This document shows, piece by piece, positions 1 to 14,000 of a DNA stretch of 64,000 bases; within the stretch, counting starts at the first letter, position 1, and the number at the start of each line of letters is the position of its first letter. The stretch comes from Varroa destructor (Eukaryota > Arthropoda > Arachnida > Mesostigmata > Varroidae). Made by a program: the position numbers and the translations under genes. Below the pieces are notes generated by a model. The model did not search any database. It saw only the letters and a list, made by a program, of their open reading frames with translations, and was not told where the DNA came from. The stretch covers positions 26,394,882-26,458,881 of the forward strand of contig NW_019211460.1 in NCBI RefSeq assembly GCF_002443255.2, written 5' to 3'.

Positions 1-1889
1 TAATTGCATTTGTACGTTTGTCGTAATAAAATTCTAAAATACAACAAATTTTTGCAGAAATCTGTGAAAGCGCTCCGTCTATTTATGATAGCTCTGAATA
101 AAGACATTCCGATAATGCAAGCATACCTAACACCGCCTGAGTCTCAGCTTTTAAATAACATTACCGCCGACCCATGAAGCGACTCATATTATCTGAGCTA
201 TGGAAGAGAAGCGGTCAATACTTTCTCAACGATCCATTATGATATGCCTCTCAACTTTTCTATGTATCGTCTCTGCGAATACACTTCTATAAAGCTACAT
301 AGATCGTTCAAATATGTCCTGCTATTCTCAGCTTCTTGTAGATTATTCCATCTTCTTTTCGAAGTAGCACCTCATTCCGTCATCGGAGGCGTGAAAACTG
401 TAGAACGATCATCGCTGCTACGATTGTGGAGTTGTAACGTATTCTCTCCGTGTTTGATCCTGCATTCGTCCTGTTTCCTAATAATATTATTATTCGATAT
501 AGTTACATTATTGATTTGACCAACCATATAGGACTATCTACTATAATCACCCTTAGCACAAATATGCCACTCCCTCCATGTAAAATTAAGCTAATAGACA
601 GCCAGGGCGGAGCGGGGGGTGACGGAGGCAGGCATGTTTCCGTTGGGCTCGTTATTAACGATTTCAGGACCGCTGGCAGCAGCAACAACAAACTAATGGA
701 AAATAGGCACATCTGTCACGTTCGTTTGTACCAATCGCGAGTGAAATTACGCGACGGGCGTATTTGATTGTCTGACGAACTTTCTGCGACGCACGCAGCA
801 GTCGTAGACGTTGTTGCCTCTCTCTTTACTGGACCCTTATCGTAGTTCGATCAAGTGATAGATACCGAGCTGATGATATTGAATGGTAGCCCATATCACT
901 GGATAGGCCTGTCTGCACGAACGAAATTGGCTGAAGGAAACGCTAGTCAGATAGAGTTAACATCAGTAATCACTCAAAAAAAGACCGCCAGAGACAATTG
1001 ATATCAATGGACGTAACGTGACTGATGTATGGAAAACAGCCGTCTTATGATGGATACACATTTGGATTGGCGCGTCCAATGCAGCTTTAAAATTAGTCCA
1101 TCCTTAAAGGACGTTTTTATTATATCGCGCTCGTTATTGAATAATTCGTATATTGCAGACCGAAACAAACAGGAAAGCGTTTAGGGCAGGTTGAGCTTGA
1201 AATCTGATTACATTTCCTCCTGTACCTATCTTGGCGCAAATATTTAAATACGGCTACTATTTATGATCATGAACAGTGCTAAATCAGTAATTAGCGACCT
1301 CCAGCGAAGTTCGCAGGCATGTGGGGGCAATTGAATATAATGCGAAGGCTTCCTCCGTCTCGTATACGTCACCCTTTTGCCCGTCCTGTCTCCGTTTAGT
1401 CCTACCCGAACGACTCAAACGTACCGTGCCACAATGTCACGTGCTTAATACGCCGAGTTCCTCGACTTAATAAGGGCCTACAGATCTACAAGCGAAAAAG
1501 CACCTTCTACGAGCTCGGATCGCTGCGACTATGGCAGGTCGGGCCGAAGAACGAGAGAAACAAGTTTTTCCGTAATGACTTTTTACCTATCGCAGGTTGA
1601 GTTGATCTAGCTGAAGCGCTGTGAACGTGCGGGATATAATTTAGTTGATCCGAGTTCGCGATAATAGTGCGATGATGTAGAATCGTCATGAGGTAAAACA
1701 CCGTCTACAGTTGTATCATAATGAAAGACCCACTAAAATACATTTTATGAATAGGACAGACAGGACGGTAGTGTCTCCATTGGTGCTTCTGCGATTCGTA
1801 TCTAGGTCAAATGAAGTGAGAATGATCATATTCGGGCGACAGGGGAGTACTCGTCTACTCTAAGATAGATGTATGTCTCAACTTTTTAG
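1..1889. other. Non-coding stretch upstream of the first recognised kinase exon
   Basis: I see no supported exon here. Kinase N-lobe sequence (glycine loop, VAVK lysine, hinge) was looked for on the + strand and not recognised, so the N-lobe exons of the LMTK-like gene probably lie left of the window. An open segment follows a plausible acceptor near 57 (ttttgcag) but stops at 175-177 and resembles nothing I know. Confidence 0.5.
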
Positions 1890-2071
1890 CATCTCAACTG
1901 GAAACGGCATCTCTGCTTCGGTTCGCGCACGATATCGCTTCTGCAACCGAGTATCTTCATAAGCGTGGCTTCATCGTTACCGACCTCGCAGCTAGAAACT
2001 GCCTTCTTATGAATGATCTGCGCACAATTAAACTTGGAGACTATGGACTTTCGATCGAGAAGTTCCCGCAG
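1890..2071 (+). CDS. LMTK-like kinase exon: catalytic loop and DYG motif
   Basis: The acceptor ctttttag precedes 1890 and the donor is CAG|gtttgt. Two bases complete a codon, then 60 codons follow, ending IEKFPQ. The exon carries kinase subdomains VIb and VII: GFIVTDLAARNCLL, then IKLGDYGLS. DLAARN is the receptor-tyrosine-kinase form of the loop. The residues before the Asp are Val-Thr where most kinases have His-Arg and LMTKs have His-Ser. Confidence 0.8.
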
Positions 2072-5000
2072 GTTTGTATCACTTCGTCTACCTGTAACGC
2101 TACACGGAAAAATGCATGTGATCATTCATAGTTGAACTGACTATACGCGTCTCTTTAGTCGTCAAACATTGACGACAGAAAAACATTGACCCAATTTGAA
2201 TGTTTCTAGCTATGTAGTGTGAGTGCTTACTAGACTCATGCACTCTACAGCTAAGGACTAGTCTAGTATTTGAGTTTTAGCTAACGGGACAGGGTGGATA
2301 TTTGCAATAAAGGGTGCAAGACAATCAGTCGCTTTTACGCTGCGTTGGTTATATCCACTGCTCACTAAGCCTCCCTAAAATTTCTTACTATCGAATAATG
2401 TATCCGTATGCATCACCACCGTGAACCGTTCATTGCTTGGTTTTGATTATTCATTTAGTGGGATGAACACACACTGAGCCCAGCTTGATTGAATGTTAGA
2501 AGTGGCCATTTTCCCCAAATCGTCCCGCAGCCCACCGTCAGACCGATAGTCAGCCAGACAGCTGCTTCTAGAACTTCTTCGCTCGCAATACTTTCGGTTT
2601 TCTAGTTCATCTCGCTGTATCTCTCCCTTATGTGGCCCAGTACACAATTCGTGCTCATTTGAAACGACCGTAGGTAACTGCTCTACTTCTTTGCCCCATT
2701 CATGTGTTTGTCTTTTTATTCGTCTTCTATGGCCCGTTTCTCGACACGCTGTCCATAAAACACGCTATGCGACATTGCATAGGACAATCGTTCCCACGGT
2801 GTTTTCTTCTCCCCGATTCGGTGTCCAAAATGCGAATTTTCGTTTGTTGGCCCCTAGAGCAACTGCGATTTAAGGCGACCAAAAGAGTCACGATGGGAGG
2901 GGTTGACCGTGTCTGCTGGCCCCGTCTTTTCGTTTCCGGTAAAGGATTCAATCACGCTTCGCTTTCGGAAAGGTGCACCATGTCCACGAGAAACGGCTGC
3001 TTCTCTACTTATTTCTGCTACTTCTCCGTATAGGTGGGCCGACGATGTTGACGACACCGCCTTCGGGGCTCCATTTATCAACAGCGATTGTCCTTTACCC
3101 CACCTTTCTCCCATCGAACCCCCGGCGTCCGTTCGTCAACCCGCTTCCTTTCCAATTTCTTTTATTGCTTTTCTGTGTAGCCCAAATACGTCACTGTATG
3201 CTACTGGTTTTTATCTATATATATACATTATGCTCATTTTCTCTTTCGTTCTTGCCTTGTCCAATCCATTCGCCTGTCCGTCCTGACTAAGTCGGAGAGT
3301 CAGATCCTGAGGTCGCCGAACATCGAGGACTAGTGAGACCTTTCTACCTACGGCGACCACCCAATGTCCACCTGTACTTCTTTATTTAGTATCTTGTACT
3401 CCCTATCACCTGCTTAGCTTGTGTTGCCTGTACAGCCATCAGGGAAAAAAGGTTTAATCTCACAGCCCGTCAGCAGCTCAACAGTATCGTGGCATAGAAT
3501 ACAACATTTCTGCGAATCTCATGAGCCCTTTAGGTCACGCACATACGTTTGCGAGTTGGCTGTAGGACCGCGAATAGTCGCCACAGAATTTCTGGTCGTA
3601 GTCTGCTGTTCCATGCTGCCCTGTCTTCTGGGCTTCCTCTCTTTTCATTGTTATTCATCATTGTGTGCGCTCATGTAGGTGTATAGGCGATACCGGCAGG
3701 CAACCGTATTCGACTGCCCATTTCTCGGTATAGCGACAGTGGAACAGGGTTCCTTTTTCTTTGCCGCTACACCTAATAGTACTAGTTTGTCACCTAATAG
3801 TTGTGCAGTTAGATTTCGTATGGGCCTACAACGCACCCGTATCGACTTGGGTCCGATCTGACCGCTGCTGATGCTATCGTTTGGTCTGGCGGTTTGTCTC
3901 TCCTCGAAGTAGTACCCGTCGAGTGTTGTCGAAATAGAGGTTTCTTACGTTCTCTTATCTAAGCTTATAAGTCATGCTACTAGCGAAAATAAAACAAAAA
4001 AAAAAGCTATCTGGCCGCGTAGAGAAGCATCGCGACGCACAGGGGTGGCGGAGCTCGTCCGCAGTAGTTGGCAATACAACACGAGCGTCTAATCAACCGA
4101 TGCAAGGGATTTTAGATTTGGTTGAAAGCCATTGCATTATTACTGCTCTTAGCGGATGTCCTCCATCTTGAATCTCTCAAAATTTTCGTCGCCGAAGTCG
4201 GCAGCAATGTAGAAGGATTCGTTCGTGGCAATATGTGATATAGCAAATTGAAATGTGGGTGCATAGACGACGTTACTCTTTGTAATGCTAATCCTTGCTA
4301 TCAAGTTGGTGCCCCTAGGTCGAATTGGCTAGAGGTGAGCTACGCTTAAAAAAAGGCTTAGAGTAGTTAGTGGACAGATGAATATAAGCCTATCATTGGT
4401 GATAAATAGAGACATGTTTATGCGCTTGATTGGTGGAGATACTCTTCATTAGAACTTTTTTCCTTTATGAGATTTAGTGATGTATATACATAATGTCAGC
4501 TTGGCCAACCTATAAAACGCTGAACTTCCCTATTATCAAATACTCCCCATTCCCTCACACGCACTGGTCGTTATCCATCTCCATTTATGTGCCCAGAAGC
4601 TTTTCTTCTGGTTGTGATGGTCGAGAGAAGGTTTAAGGTGTAAACTCACTTCCGAAAGCTTTGTCCAAATCAATATTCTTCCGTTGACCCATTCACTCGA
4701 TGTCGTCTAACTTATGAACCTTTGTACCCACGTTTTCGTAACGTTCCCTTTAGAATCAAGTCAGGACAGCCGTCAGCGGCCAGAGTAGGGTATGGTACGT
4801 TCGTCCTCGTTCGATGATCGGAACGGAAGCAGTAGAATAAAGTTTGCTTCGACATCCGTCTCTTTCGACAAATAAAGAAGGCCAGTTAATATGTGCTACT
4901 TATTCTTTCTCCTTCGAATGCGGCCGCAGAGCAGACAATAGGAAGGCGTGGGGTGAGAGATCGCCCTGGTGGCACACGACTAAACACACTGATGAGAGAT

Positions 5001-8000
5001 ACATAAGCGTGGGACGAGAAAGAGATTTTATTACAGAACTGGCGGTGGTAGGAGAAACAGCAGCAAGAATCTCAACATTTCGACCAATACCACCACGACC
5101 ACCGAAGCCGTGTCCTGCTAAAGGCAGAAGAGGTATCGGTACATCAGACAGGGTCAGGAAACAATGCATCTGAAATAAGCGGCGCCTAGGACGGGCAAGG
5201 GTTAGCTTAGATAATATAGCTCTTTCTAGCATCAAATATAGAAAATAGCTTAGGCTTAAGATTGCCTCACGTACCTAAACGTTCGTCGAAAGGATCGTGC
5301 CGCGGGTCTATAACGAAACAGAAACAGCCCCATCATCATCATGATTGCGACCTTTTTATGCAGCCAGCTAGTAAGTTAAATACACTTATAGCGAAATTGT
5401 ATCGAAGACTAATGAAGTCAAATCAGTGACCCATGGTCCAAATAACCGGTGGTCCGTGAAATGTTGTCTTCGCTTCTACCAGTGGCAATGCGTACAGTGG
5501 GAAAAACAATAGTACAAGAATAAAGCTATTCGCCTTGATTCTAACATAACTAATAAACGACAATTCTTTCTAACATTATCCAGTCGGTTTTGATTTCGTT
5601 GCATAGGATTATTACGCCGTAGGTGACACAGCCATTCCGCTGCGGTGGTCTGCACCGGAAACCTTTCGGGTGATGGAGACAGCTGTTGAGCTGCTGCCGC
5701 TATCAAGGTCAGCCAATGTGTGGTCGTTTGGAGTTCTACTCTGGGAGCTGGCTAAGGGTTGTCAAAGGCCGCTCGACTACCTCACCGATGAGCAGGTTAT
5801 AGCTGATTAAATTAGCGCAAAACAGAAACAAACGAAAATCTGTAATATGTATCTTAGAAAACGAATGATTACGTGTTATGTACGAATTTCAAGGATACTC
5901 TCTTAAGTGATTTAAAGATTTGAAAGACTGCTTCATTTATGTAACTCGTTGCTGTGAACTACCTAAGCCAACTGCTATCATATCGAATGATGGGACAGCA
6001 TCTCCCTCCTCACTAGACCACAGCTTCGGGATCATTCGCTTTCAATAAATTTGCCCCAAGTCTCGCCGAGTCTGTTCGCCCAGTTGTGACATAGTGTTTT
6101 GTACATCGTATGAATAGGGTAAAGTATTCTACTTTAAAGTCTAAGCGATGTTCTCCTAAACGAGATCGTGTTTTTTCAATCAGCTTATTGTATACGCTGT
6201 ATTCGCTAGCCCGTTTTACTTGCTTACTTTATTTGATGACATCTTGTTTCATCTCTCTGAATTATATACGCGTCCATATAATTTCAGCGCTTCGATAACA
6301 CAATTGACGATTGTCAATCATTGAACTGCAGCTGGATCAGATGATTGTCAACACCGGCGTAGAGCTTAAACACTTCCTTACCCAGTTGCCCTCCGGCTGT
6401 CTTTTCATTCGCTCACATGTATATACCACGATCGTTAAATATACAAAGAGCACACGAATTAAGGCCCAGGCTATTTGCCCCTTTTAGTAGCGGACCCTCT
6501 TTGAGTTATGCTCCTATCGCGTAGCTGACCCCAGTAAGGCATTTCTGGAACGCCCTTGCCTTCTTGCCTTAGTGCATTAACACTGAAGCATGTGCTGGCA
6601 GCGGTAATTTGGTCATCAACCGTCCGTCTTCTACTCTGATCACTACCCATGGCCAGAGCATACGAATAATAAGGAGAAGCGGGGAAGGGCTTTGGGAATA
6701 CCTAGAGGAACTATCTAGACGGGAGGCATGTGTCGTTGTGACTGGGCGAGTGCGACCCAAGTTGGTGAAGTCAGTTGGCTCGTCAAGACTTAGCTCGGGA
6801 TCATCGGCTTATTTCGATGATATGAACTACCTAGGGGATTTAGATGAGCATCCGCAAAATAGTGTGCTTACCCGCAGGTTGAAATCGTAAACGGTATAGA
6901 CATATTCATGTTGGCAAGCGGGTGTAGATAGATAATCCGGGTATCATACCGCCGGCGTAGTTAGAAAGAACTATAGCATTATACACGAAAATAATTAAAT
7001 ATGTTACCCTAATTTAATAGTTTAAAGTACATTAATTTTGTCGATCATTGAATTTGCTTATAATACTATTTGAATGTAGGGTCATTGTTGTTAAATCCCA
7101 CATACGCATAGCAAAAGTTTTTTTCATCAACCTAGGCAATGTTTACGGTTTAGAAGGTTTTATATGTACCAATTGATTAAGTTAACCTAGCGGTACCCTA
7201 TGTGGTGCTAAACTCATAGCGATCGACTACAATTGACATGTGTTATAAAGAAATGTTTTTCATAACCCTATGCTATTCCTCCACCATATAAAATCAGCAT
7301 CTTTGTTTTTCTAGATAGACCGACTTTTTATGCGATGCATTTGCAGTTCCTCCAACAAATTGTCGTTGAGCAGAAGTGGGATTCGGAGTATGCACTTAAT
7401 ACAAACCTGATCGGCTTCAATGGTCTAATATCAAAGTGCTGTTCGCTAGATGAGGCGCGTAGGCCTACCACAACAGAACTTGTTATCGAATTGGGCGACC
7501 TAATGTTCCATGAGCCTGAAGAATGCTCGCTAGGGTTCCAAAGAAGCACTTCAGTCCATGATATGCTTAACGAACGCCCAGAAAAGGTAGGTCGAATATG
7601 AATTAATAAGTCATTAATGATGATCTCAAAAAAAAGCATGATGTATTTGTTTGATTGAACTATTCTAACCCCTAATGTTTTGGTGCCAATCGAATGTGCA
7701 GTAAAGGCTGCTTCATTATCTCTATATATGTAGTACTGGATGATTAGATAGAGTCTATTGCGTGAATAGATAGATGATCGTGCCAAGCAAAATGGTGCCT
7801 GTGCCTATGACGGAACAGGCGGGATAAGGATCCCGAAGTTCGGGCACAGCCCATGTATCGCACGTGCAGCATATGTACGTGCAAACAAGTGTTGATCGTG
7901 GATACACGATACCGTATTTGTAACTACTTGATATCTTTATTTGATGTGGATGCAAACAGGTCACAGTGTACGGGCCTTTGGCCTGATGTGGCCTCTAGCC

Positions 8001-11000
8001 CTGAAATGACATATATCAAGCTATGGTCTGAAAATGAGTGGTTCATTATAGCAAGCCGGCAGTTGCGTGATGTGTATGTGCTAATGGCCTCCATGGGTAA
8101 TCCTGAAGTAACATAGTCACTGTTCTAAGAGAAGCTATATCGAGTACTCTCCACCGATTAGATGCAAACAATGCGCAAAATATACGCGCCACATATTGCC
8201 ACAGATGTATAGCTTCACACAAAGTACTGATAAAGATACATACTTCATGCATACCCTCATAACCATCTATTAAAGGCTTTTTTAAAAGCCTTTAATTTTT
8301 TAAATCTCTAGAATCGTTAGATGAATCGTCAGGTGAATTTCTCAAGCGTTTGGCTTTTCCTCCACTCTATATAATAACAACTATAAAAACTGTATGTGTA
8401 TGTGCGGCTTTACATAACGAGGCAAATGGGGGATTCACAATGGAAGCAAATAGGTACTGGGATTGTGGATCCTGTCATGTTGATACGTGACTAGGAGCAC
8501 AGACCACTCCATAGTATGCATTGAAAATGATCATAAAGACGAACTACCTAATATATCACCTGACGGATCTATACAATGACGAACTGGAACTACGCTATCT
8601 AGCCATCTGGTGCCGACGACAGTAGATGAATTGATCATCATTGCATTATGACAGGCTACAAAAGCTAGGACATATATGCCTTATTAACTGCACAAGGTCT
8701 ATGCACATAGATGATGGCGGGAAAATTCCGCCACGGAGATGTGTGATCTGATGGTGCTACCACACGACTATTATGGCAGAATCACCTGGCTGCCATAGAT
8801 CAGGATGTATTTTCATGTACTATTGTTTAGGCTATAATAAAAAATTGGGAAGTATAAATCTACTGACCATTGACCGTAATAACATCTTATTCGTTACTGG
8901 TTTGTAGTTGTTAGAAGAAGGAACCACTTTAATTTAAGCTAATCCATACGGTTTAGCTTAAGGTGGTAGGCAATATACCGAGGCAAATAGACTATATGCC
9001 GGTACATAATTTTGAGGCGGACTGTACAGCCGGGATCATATCTACCCGGACACCTATGTGGCGGATATAGGTAAAAGCAGGAAATTCATACTATATGTTA
9101 CCGTAGTCACATATGCGCGCACTCACGCATCACTCAGGACAGATGATTTACTTCAGCTCTAAATTTTACTCTGCCATCTAACATTGCTGGCATATCATCG
9201 GGAATGCTCCACTCAAATTCATGATTGACAAGGTTTTTGCGTATATTAAGTGCTATAAGCTAAGCTGAGACCTAAGTGAGAGACGAGAAGTGACGATATC
9301 CTGATTACTGGCGGGAATAGCATGTGATCCGTTAAAGGCTCGTGATGGAGTCGGCCATGATGAAATCTAGATTTTGCTCCTTGCTAGTGCAGGGGACCTA
9401 GACAAAATATTAATTCATTGTATTGTTTATATCCTAGTGTTCTTACAATCTTATAAATCGGACTGAATTCTAAAGCGGGCGTTCTTACTTCCGTTTTACG
9501 GCCCATACCAAAGACTGTGCAAAACTGCTGGCCGCTCTACATCAAATGAATGAAGCATTAATATGTGAGTTAAGTGCGACTATTTTAGGTTTTAATGTTT
9601 AACAAGTTCTAAGCGAGTCTGCTATCATTATTATAGTGTGACCGTGTCGGCAAATTTAGATAATTTTACACCGCCTCTTTTCAAATAACCTATAATTTAA
9701 CGGGTATCTCCTGTTCTAAGTACCAGCCCTTTGCTGGTAAGCCTTGGAATCATTTAGAAATCTCCAAAGTCGCTACCCATAAATTTGCTCATAGTTGGCC
9801 TCTTCGTTCTCCTCTCTTTCTCTTCGCCCTTCCCGATACCTCAGATCCACCGTCTTAGCCCCAGGGGAAGCCGCTGCAACATCGCTGGTATACGTCGTTG
9901 ACTCAGCGACCCGCGGCGCCAACGTCACTTTAGGCTGATTGCTCATTTGGAGCACGCACTAAGCTGGCAGCTTCGATGCTTCTAAGCCGCATCTCCATTT
10001 GTCCAACCGATATATATATAAATTAAAACAATATAATAGTACTGTCACATTTCCATACAAGCGCACGAAATCAGCACGGAACAAGGCGTTTGGCGAAGCA
10101 ATCGTCACACCTGTCTTATCTGGAAAGCGATGTTTCCTGTAGTGACGCTTTGTGCCACCGGTCGCTTGTGCTGGGTTCTCTTACCTTATATCCATCCGCA
10201 TCGTCCTGCACTGATGCCTTTTCGTGCTTCTAGGGTTAAATTCCTCATTTATTTGTGGCTCGCTGACAAACTCTTCGGGAGTTTAGGCACGCCCCATTTT
10301 CACTCCTTGCTCATTTTTTTTCATGTCCATGCCAGCTCGCGTACTTGCTGGGTACTTCGTTGTACTTACGTGCGCCTTTATCTCAACACTGTCTACATTT
10401 TTTTTGTCCGACCAGGCACTCTACTGCTGCTATGTGCCGTGCGCATTTTCGCATATTTGTCTTCGTTTACCCATAACTTCCCTCTGTGACCACGTTTCCT
10501 ACCCATATCCTTCTGTTTGGTTTCACTGCAACATAGATATGTCAACACAGACCCACCGCTCGTGTGGACGCCGGCCAGGCGGTCCCATGCCCACTTTCTG
10601 ACGTGATTTGCCTGCGTCACCGTTTTTTTGCCCTTTTTTTCCTGCACCCCATAATTTGTGTGCCGCAGCTTTGTGCCAACTTTAGCGTCCATTCTTTTCA
10701 TTTTTTTTCCCTGCAACTTGATGGGGCGCTCCACAACCTAGGCAAGGGCTGAAGAAGGCCTCTAAACAGGCAAAAGGCGGGGCTGCACCGATGCTTGCGA
10801 CAGCATAATTTAAGGTACCGTAACTAATGGCACGAAGTCCTAAGAAGCCTATCCTTTCGCTTTTTCTCTTGTTCCCTCATGGAAATCTTCTTATGCCTGA
10901 ATAGGTTTCCTTGCACCTATTCACCTTCCTTGCACCAAAAAGGAATGAGCAAACTTAACATTTTTGAATGACGTATTGAGGGAGCACCGTCTAGATCAGA

Positions 11001-14000
11001 CTAGCCCAGCTCTTCCTATTCAATATTCTAAATTTGTATTAGCATTTTCCTGGCATATTCTAAAATAGTACAGTTATTCCTTCCGCCAGTAATATCGGGA
11101 CTCTACCATAAGGCATTCCGTAAATGACGTAACATATCGTGTTTGAGATTAACGTAACATTAGCGGTATTGTAAGCTTTTGTGCAATTTATGCTTCGGGG
11201 GACATTGACCATATATTGCATCGATGAGGTGATTCAAAGCAAGACAGCCATTTTGAAATTAACCTAAAGAAAGACGGACAGCTGTTAATTGTTTTCAGTA
11301 ACCCGATATGTTTACTTGGGTTAACGAAAGCCATAGATCGAATGTACAATAACAAGCCTAACCCATTACCCTTTGGCATTTTTTTCGTCAGCTTGTTCTG
11401 ACAGAGAATTCAGCCAGCTTCTGATTTGACTTGCTTTTTAAATGCTGCTCATTCGTGCCCTTCTACAACGGGGTAATGGCGGGTTTTCCTTAGCGCTTGT
11501 TGATTAACTTTGTTTACGGCATGTAGGTAAATAAGGTCCATTTGTAAACGCGTATGAATTTGGTTTTTTCAAGATAAACTTTTTCATTAACGTGCACTAA
11601 CCTATTGATTCTGATTGAAATCTTAAATATTTTTTAAACTTTCTTTATTAAAAATATTTATTTATGCTTCCGGGCGTCTCACCAGAACTTAAGATTGTTT
11701 TTTAATCTCTTCTGTTTTTGTGATAAGTAGTAAGATACAGTAAGCATTTTTTCTTGATGATCTTACATGTCTTCGTTAACGTGTTGACTCATTCATAAGA
11801 TATCACCTATTGTATCATTCTTAACTATGTGTTCTATCGAATCAGACACAAATGTTAGATATATTTCCGTTAGCGTATTAATTCGGTAATTAAGAGACAT
11901 CACCAAACTTGACGTTATTGTTTAATGTTTTATTATATATTTTTTGGCGTTTTCTTTGTAAATAAATTAAAGAAAGTCAACTTTACGGTTTCCACCTCAA
12001 CTTTCCAATTCACATTTATTTGACATTTTCACAAAAAAAAAAACACGAAAAACGCATGATTTTTATTCCAACCAATACGATCAGTGAGGTCTCTACAATT
12101 TTCACTCAAAAGTATCAAGGTATTCTGGGGTGTGTGTTGGATACCTACTTAGCTTACCGGGATCTATCGACTGGCGTCAAGGAAAACCTTTCTTACACAG
12201 ACCATGCAAAAAAGCATACGTGGGGTTCTAGTATCTTGCCAAATGTATTATCCAAACATGAACCGCATTACTATGAAAGCGGACGAGCCGACCTAACTAG
12301 AACAATTACCAAAAGCACGCTTTTATTTCGAGGGGAATACTATATCATCATGCCGTGATGCTTTTGAATATCCATATGCAACTCGTTATCGGTAATAGAT
12401 GTAAAAAGGTAGTTCCTGCGATCATTTTGCGCGGATAAGACTCGTCATAACAGGCTACTACAGGCCTCTACCATTACGTTAAATAAAAAACGTCAATAAC
12501 GACGTATCCGCTACGGGAATTCGCTGCATTGGAGGCTTATTGTTGTTAAATTCGGAGCAGAAGACGGTTGGATACGATATAGAAGTAAGATTCGTTTTCG
12601 TCTAATGCGGACTCTAGAGAACATGGGCAAGCTCCATCACGTATTAGTATTACTGTGAAGGCATAGACGCATAACTGCTGTTTGAAACCACTACATGCTC
12701 TCGTATAGTTTTCCGAGTTACATGGTTCAAAAACGCTTTCATTTCTTTGTTCGCGTCGTATCCCATCCATTCACCATTTAGGTGGCTGAAATGTTCAAGA
12801 TCACGGTCATCGATGATGAGTTAACGGAGCATCTGTCATCGGTCGGCCTGCCGCCTAACTACCTCTGGGGCAGTGCGGCCGGGGGTGTTAGCATGGCAAC
12901 TCACTCGACCGTCACTGCAGCCTACGGCAGTTTGGGCGGCATCGGCCCACTAACTAGTGGCCCACCTGCCATGAAATTAGATAGTGCCGATCTTTCACAG
13001 CTGGAGTCGTCTACCTGGAAGATACCCCAGCCCGATGAACTTAACGCCAACAAGGTGAGTAGCGGGGCATGAGCAGATACATCTATATACATCCAGGCCC
13101 CTTTTTAAAACGATTCTATGATTAACTACAGATACAGATACGAGGACGATAATGATGATTATCATTAATATTATTAGCTTTATAGGGATCGTTTTTTTGG
13201 CGCAAACAATGATTTCGTAGTACAGAACAGTACGCAAAAGTCAGTTAAATGAAAAAAGTTAGAGCGCTCAATGTTGAAGACATCTATTATTAAGGTGCGT
13301 TGACGTATAATTTAAACGTGAATAAAAATATCGGACGACAGTTATAATCGTCTGTGACTTCGTAGCCAGTACAGATGAATTTTCATTGCAAATACCAAGA
13401 ACAAATAGAATAACTTATTTAACTTGGTTTGCCGTTCTACTTGTTTCACTCGATTGTTATTATTACTCAGATAAAATTCCTAGTCCATGGATCGAATCCC
13501 TTTTAATATATGAGCGGCATTATTTAAAGATTTTGCAATGATAAATTCCAGTAAACCATCTCAGTGGTCGTCATAGCAACTATGACAATAAAGGCTTATG
13601 GACTTTGGGACTGTAGCCTGCCTAATACTTCTTCTGAGCCCGTTCTGCTGTGCACTGTTTTGCCAAGCCAAGCTAATATTCTTTGCCGTGGGTTAGTTGA
13701 TACATACAGGAGAAGGATTAGGCCATGCCTCATTATTCCCATATCTACATTGGTCACATTTTAACTACGAAATCCAAATGTACCCGCCTCGTCCTATTAT
13801 AATAATTACTATTATAATTATACCAGGTTAACTGACACGGGTCATCCGCAAGTGCAGGCAGCCAACCCAAACGAGAATCAGGGTTCCACGATAACTTCAT
13901 TTCCGCAACTGGTTACGACGACACGCTAACAAACAAGTTCGTAAGAAGAAAACTCACATCGAAAGGATGGTTTTGGCATTGAACACTAGACTAAAACTGT

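Noticed and set aside
2903..3286. 127-codon + strand open frame with overlapping frames on both strands
   Set aside because: A GC-richer patch in a kinase-gene intron; the translations look random and do not fit the splice phase.
10130..10489. 119-codon + strand open frame
   Set aside because: Pyrimidine-rich DNA giving Phe/Leu/Ser-biased sequence; hydrophobic by composition, not a recognisable membrane protein.
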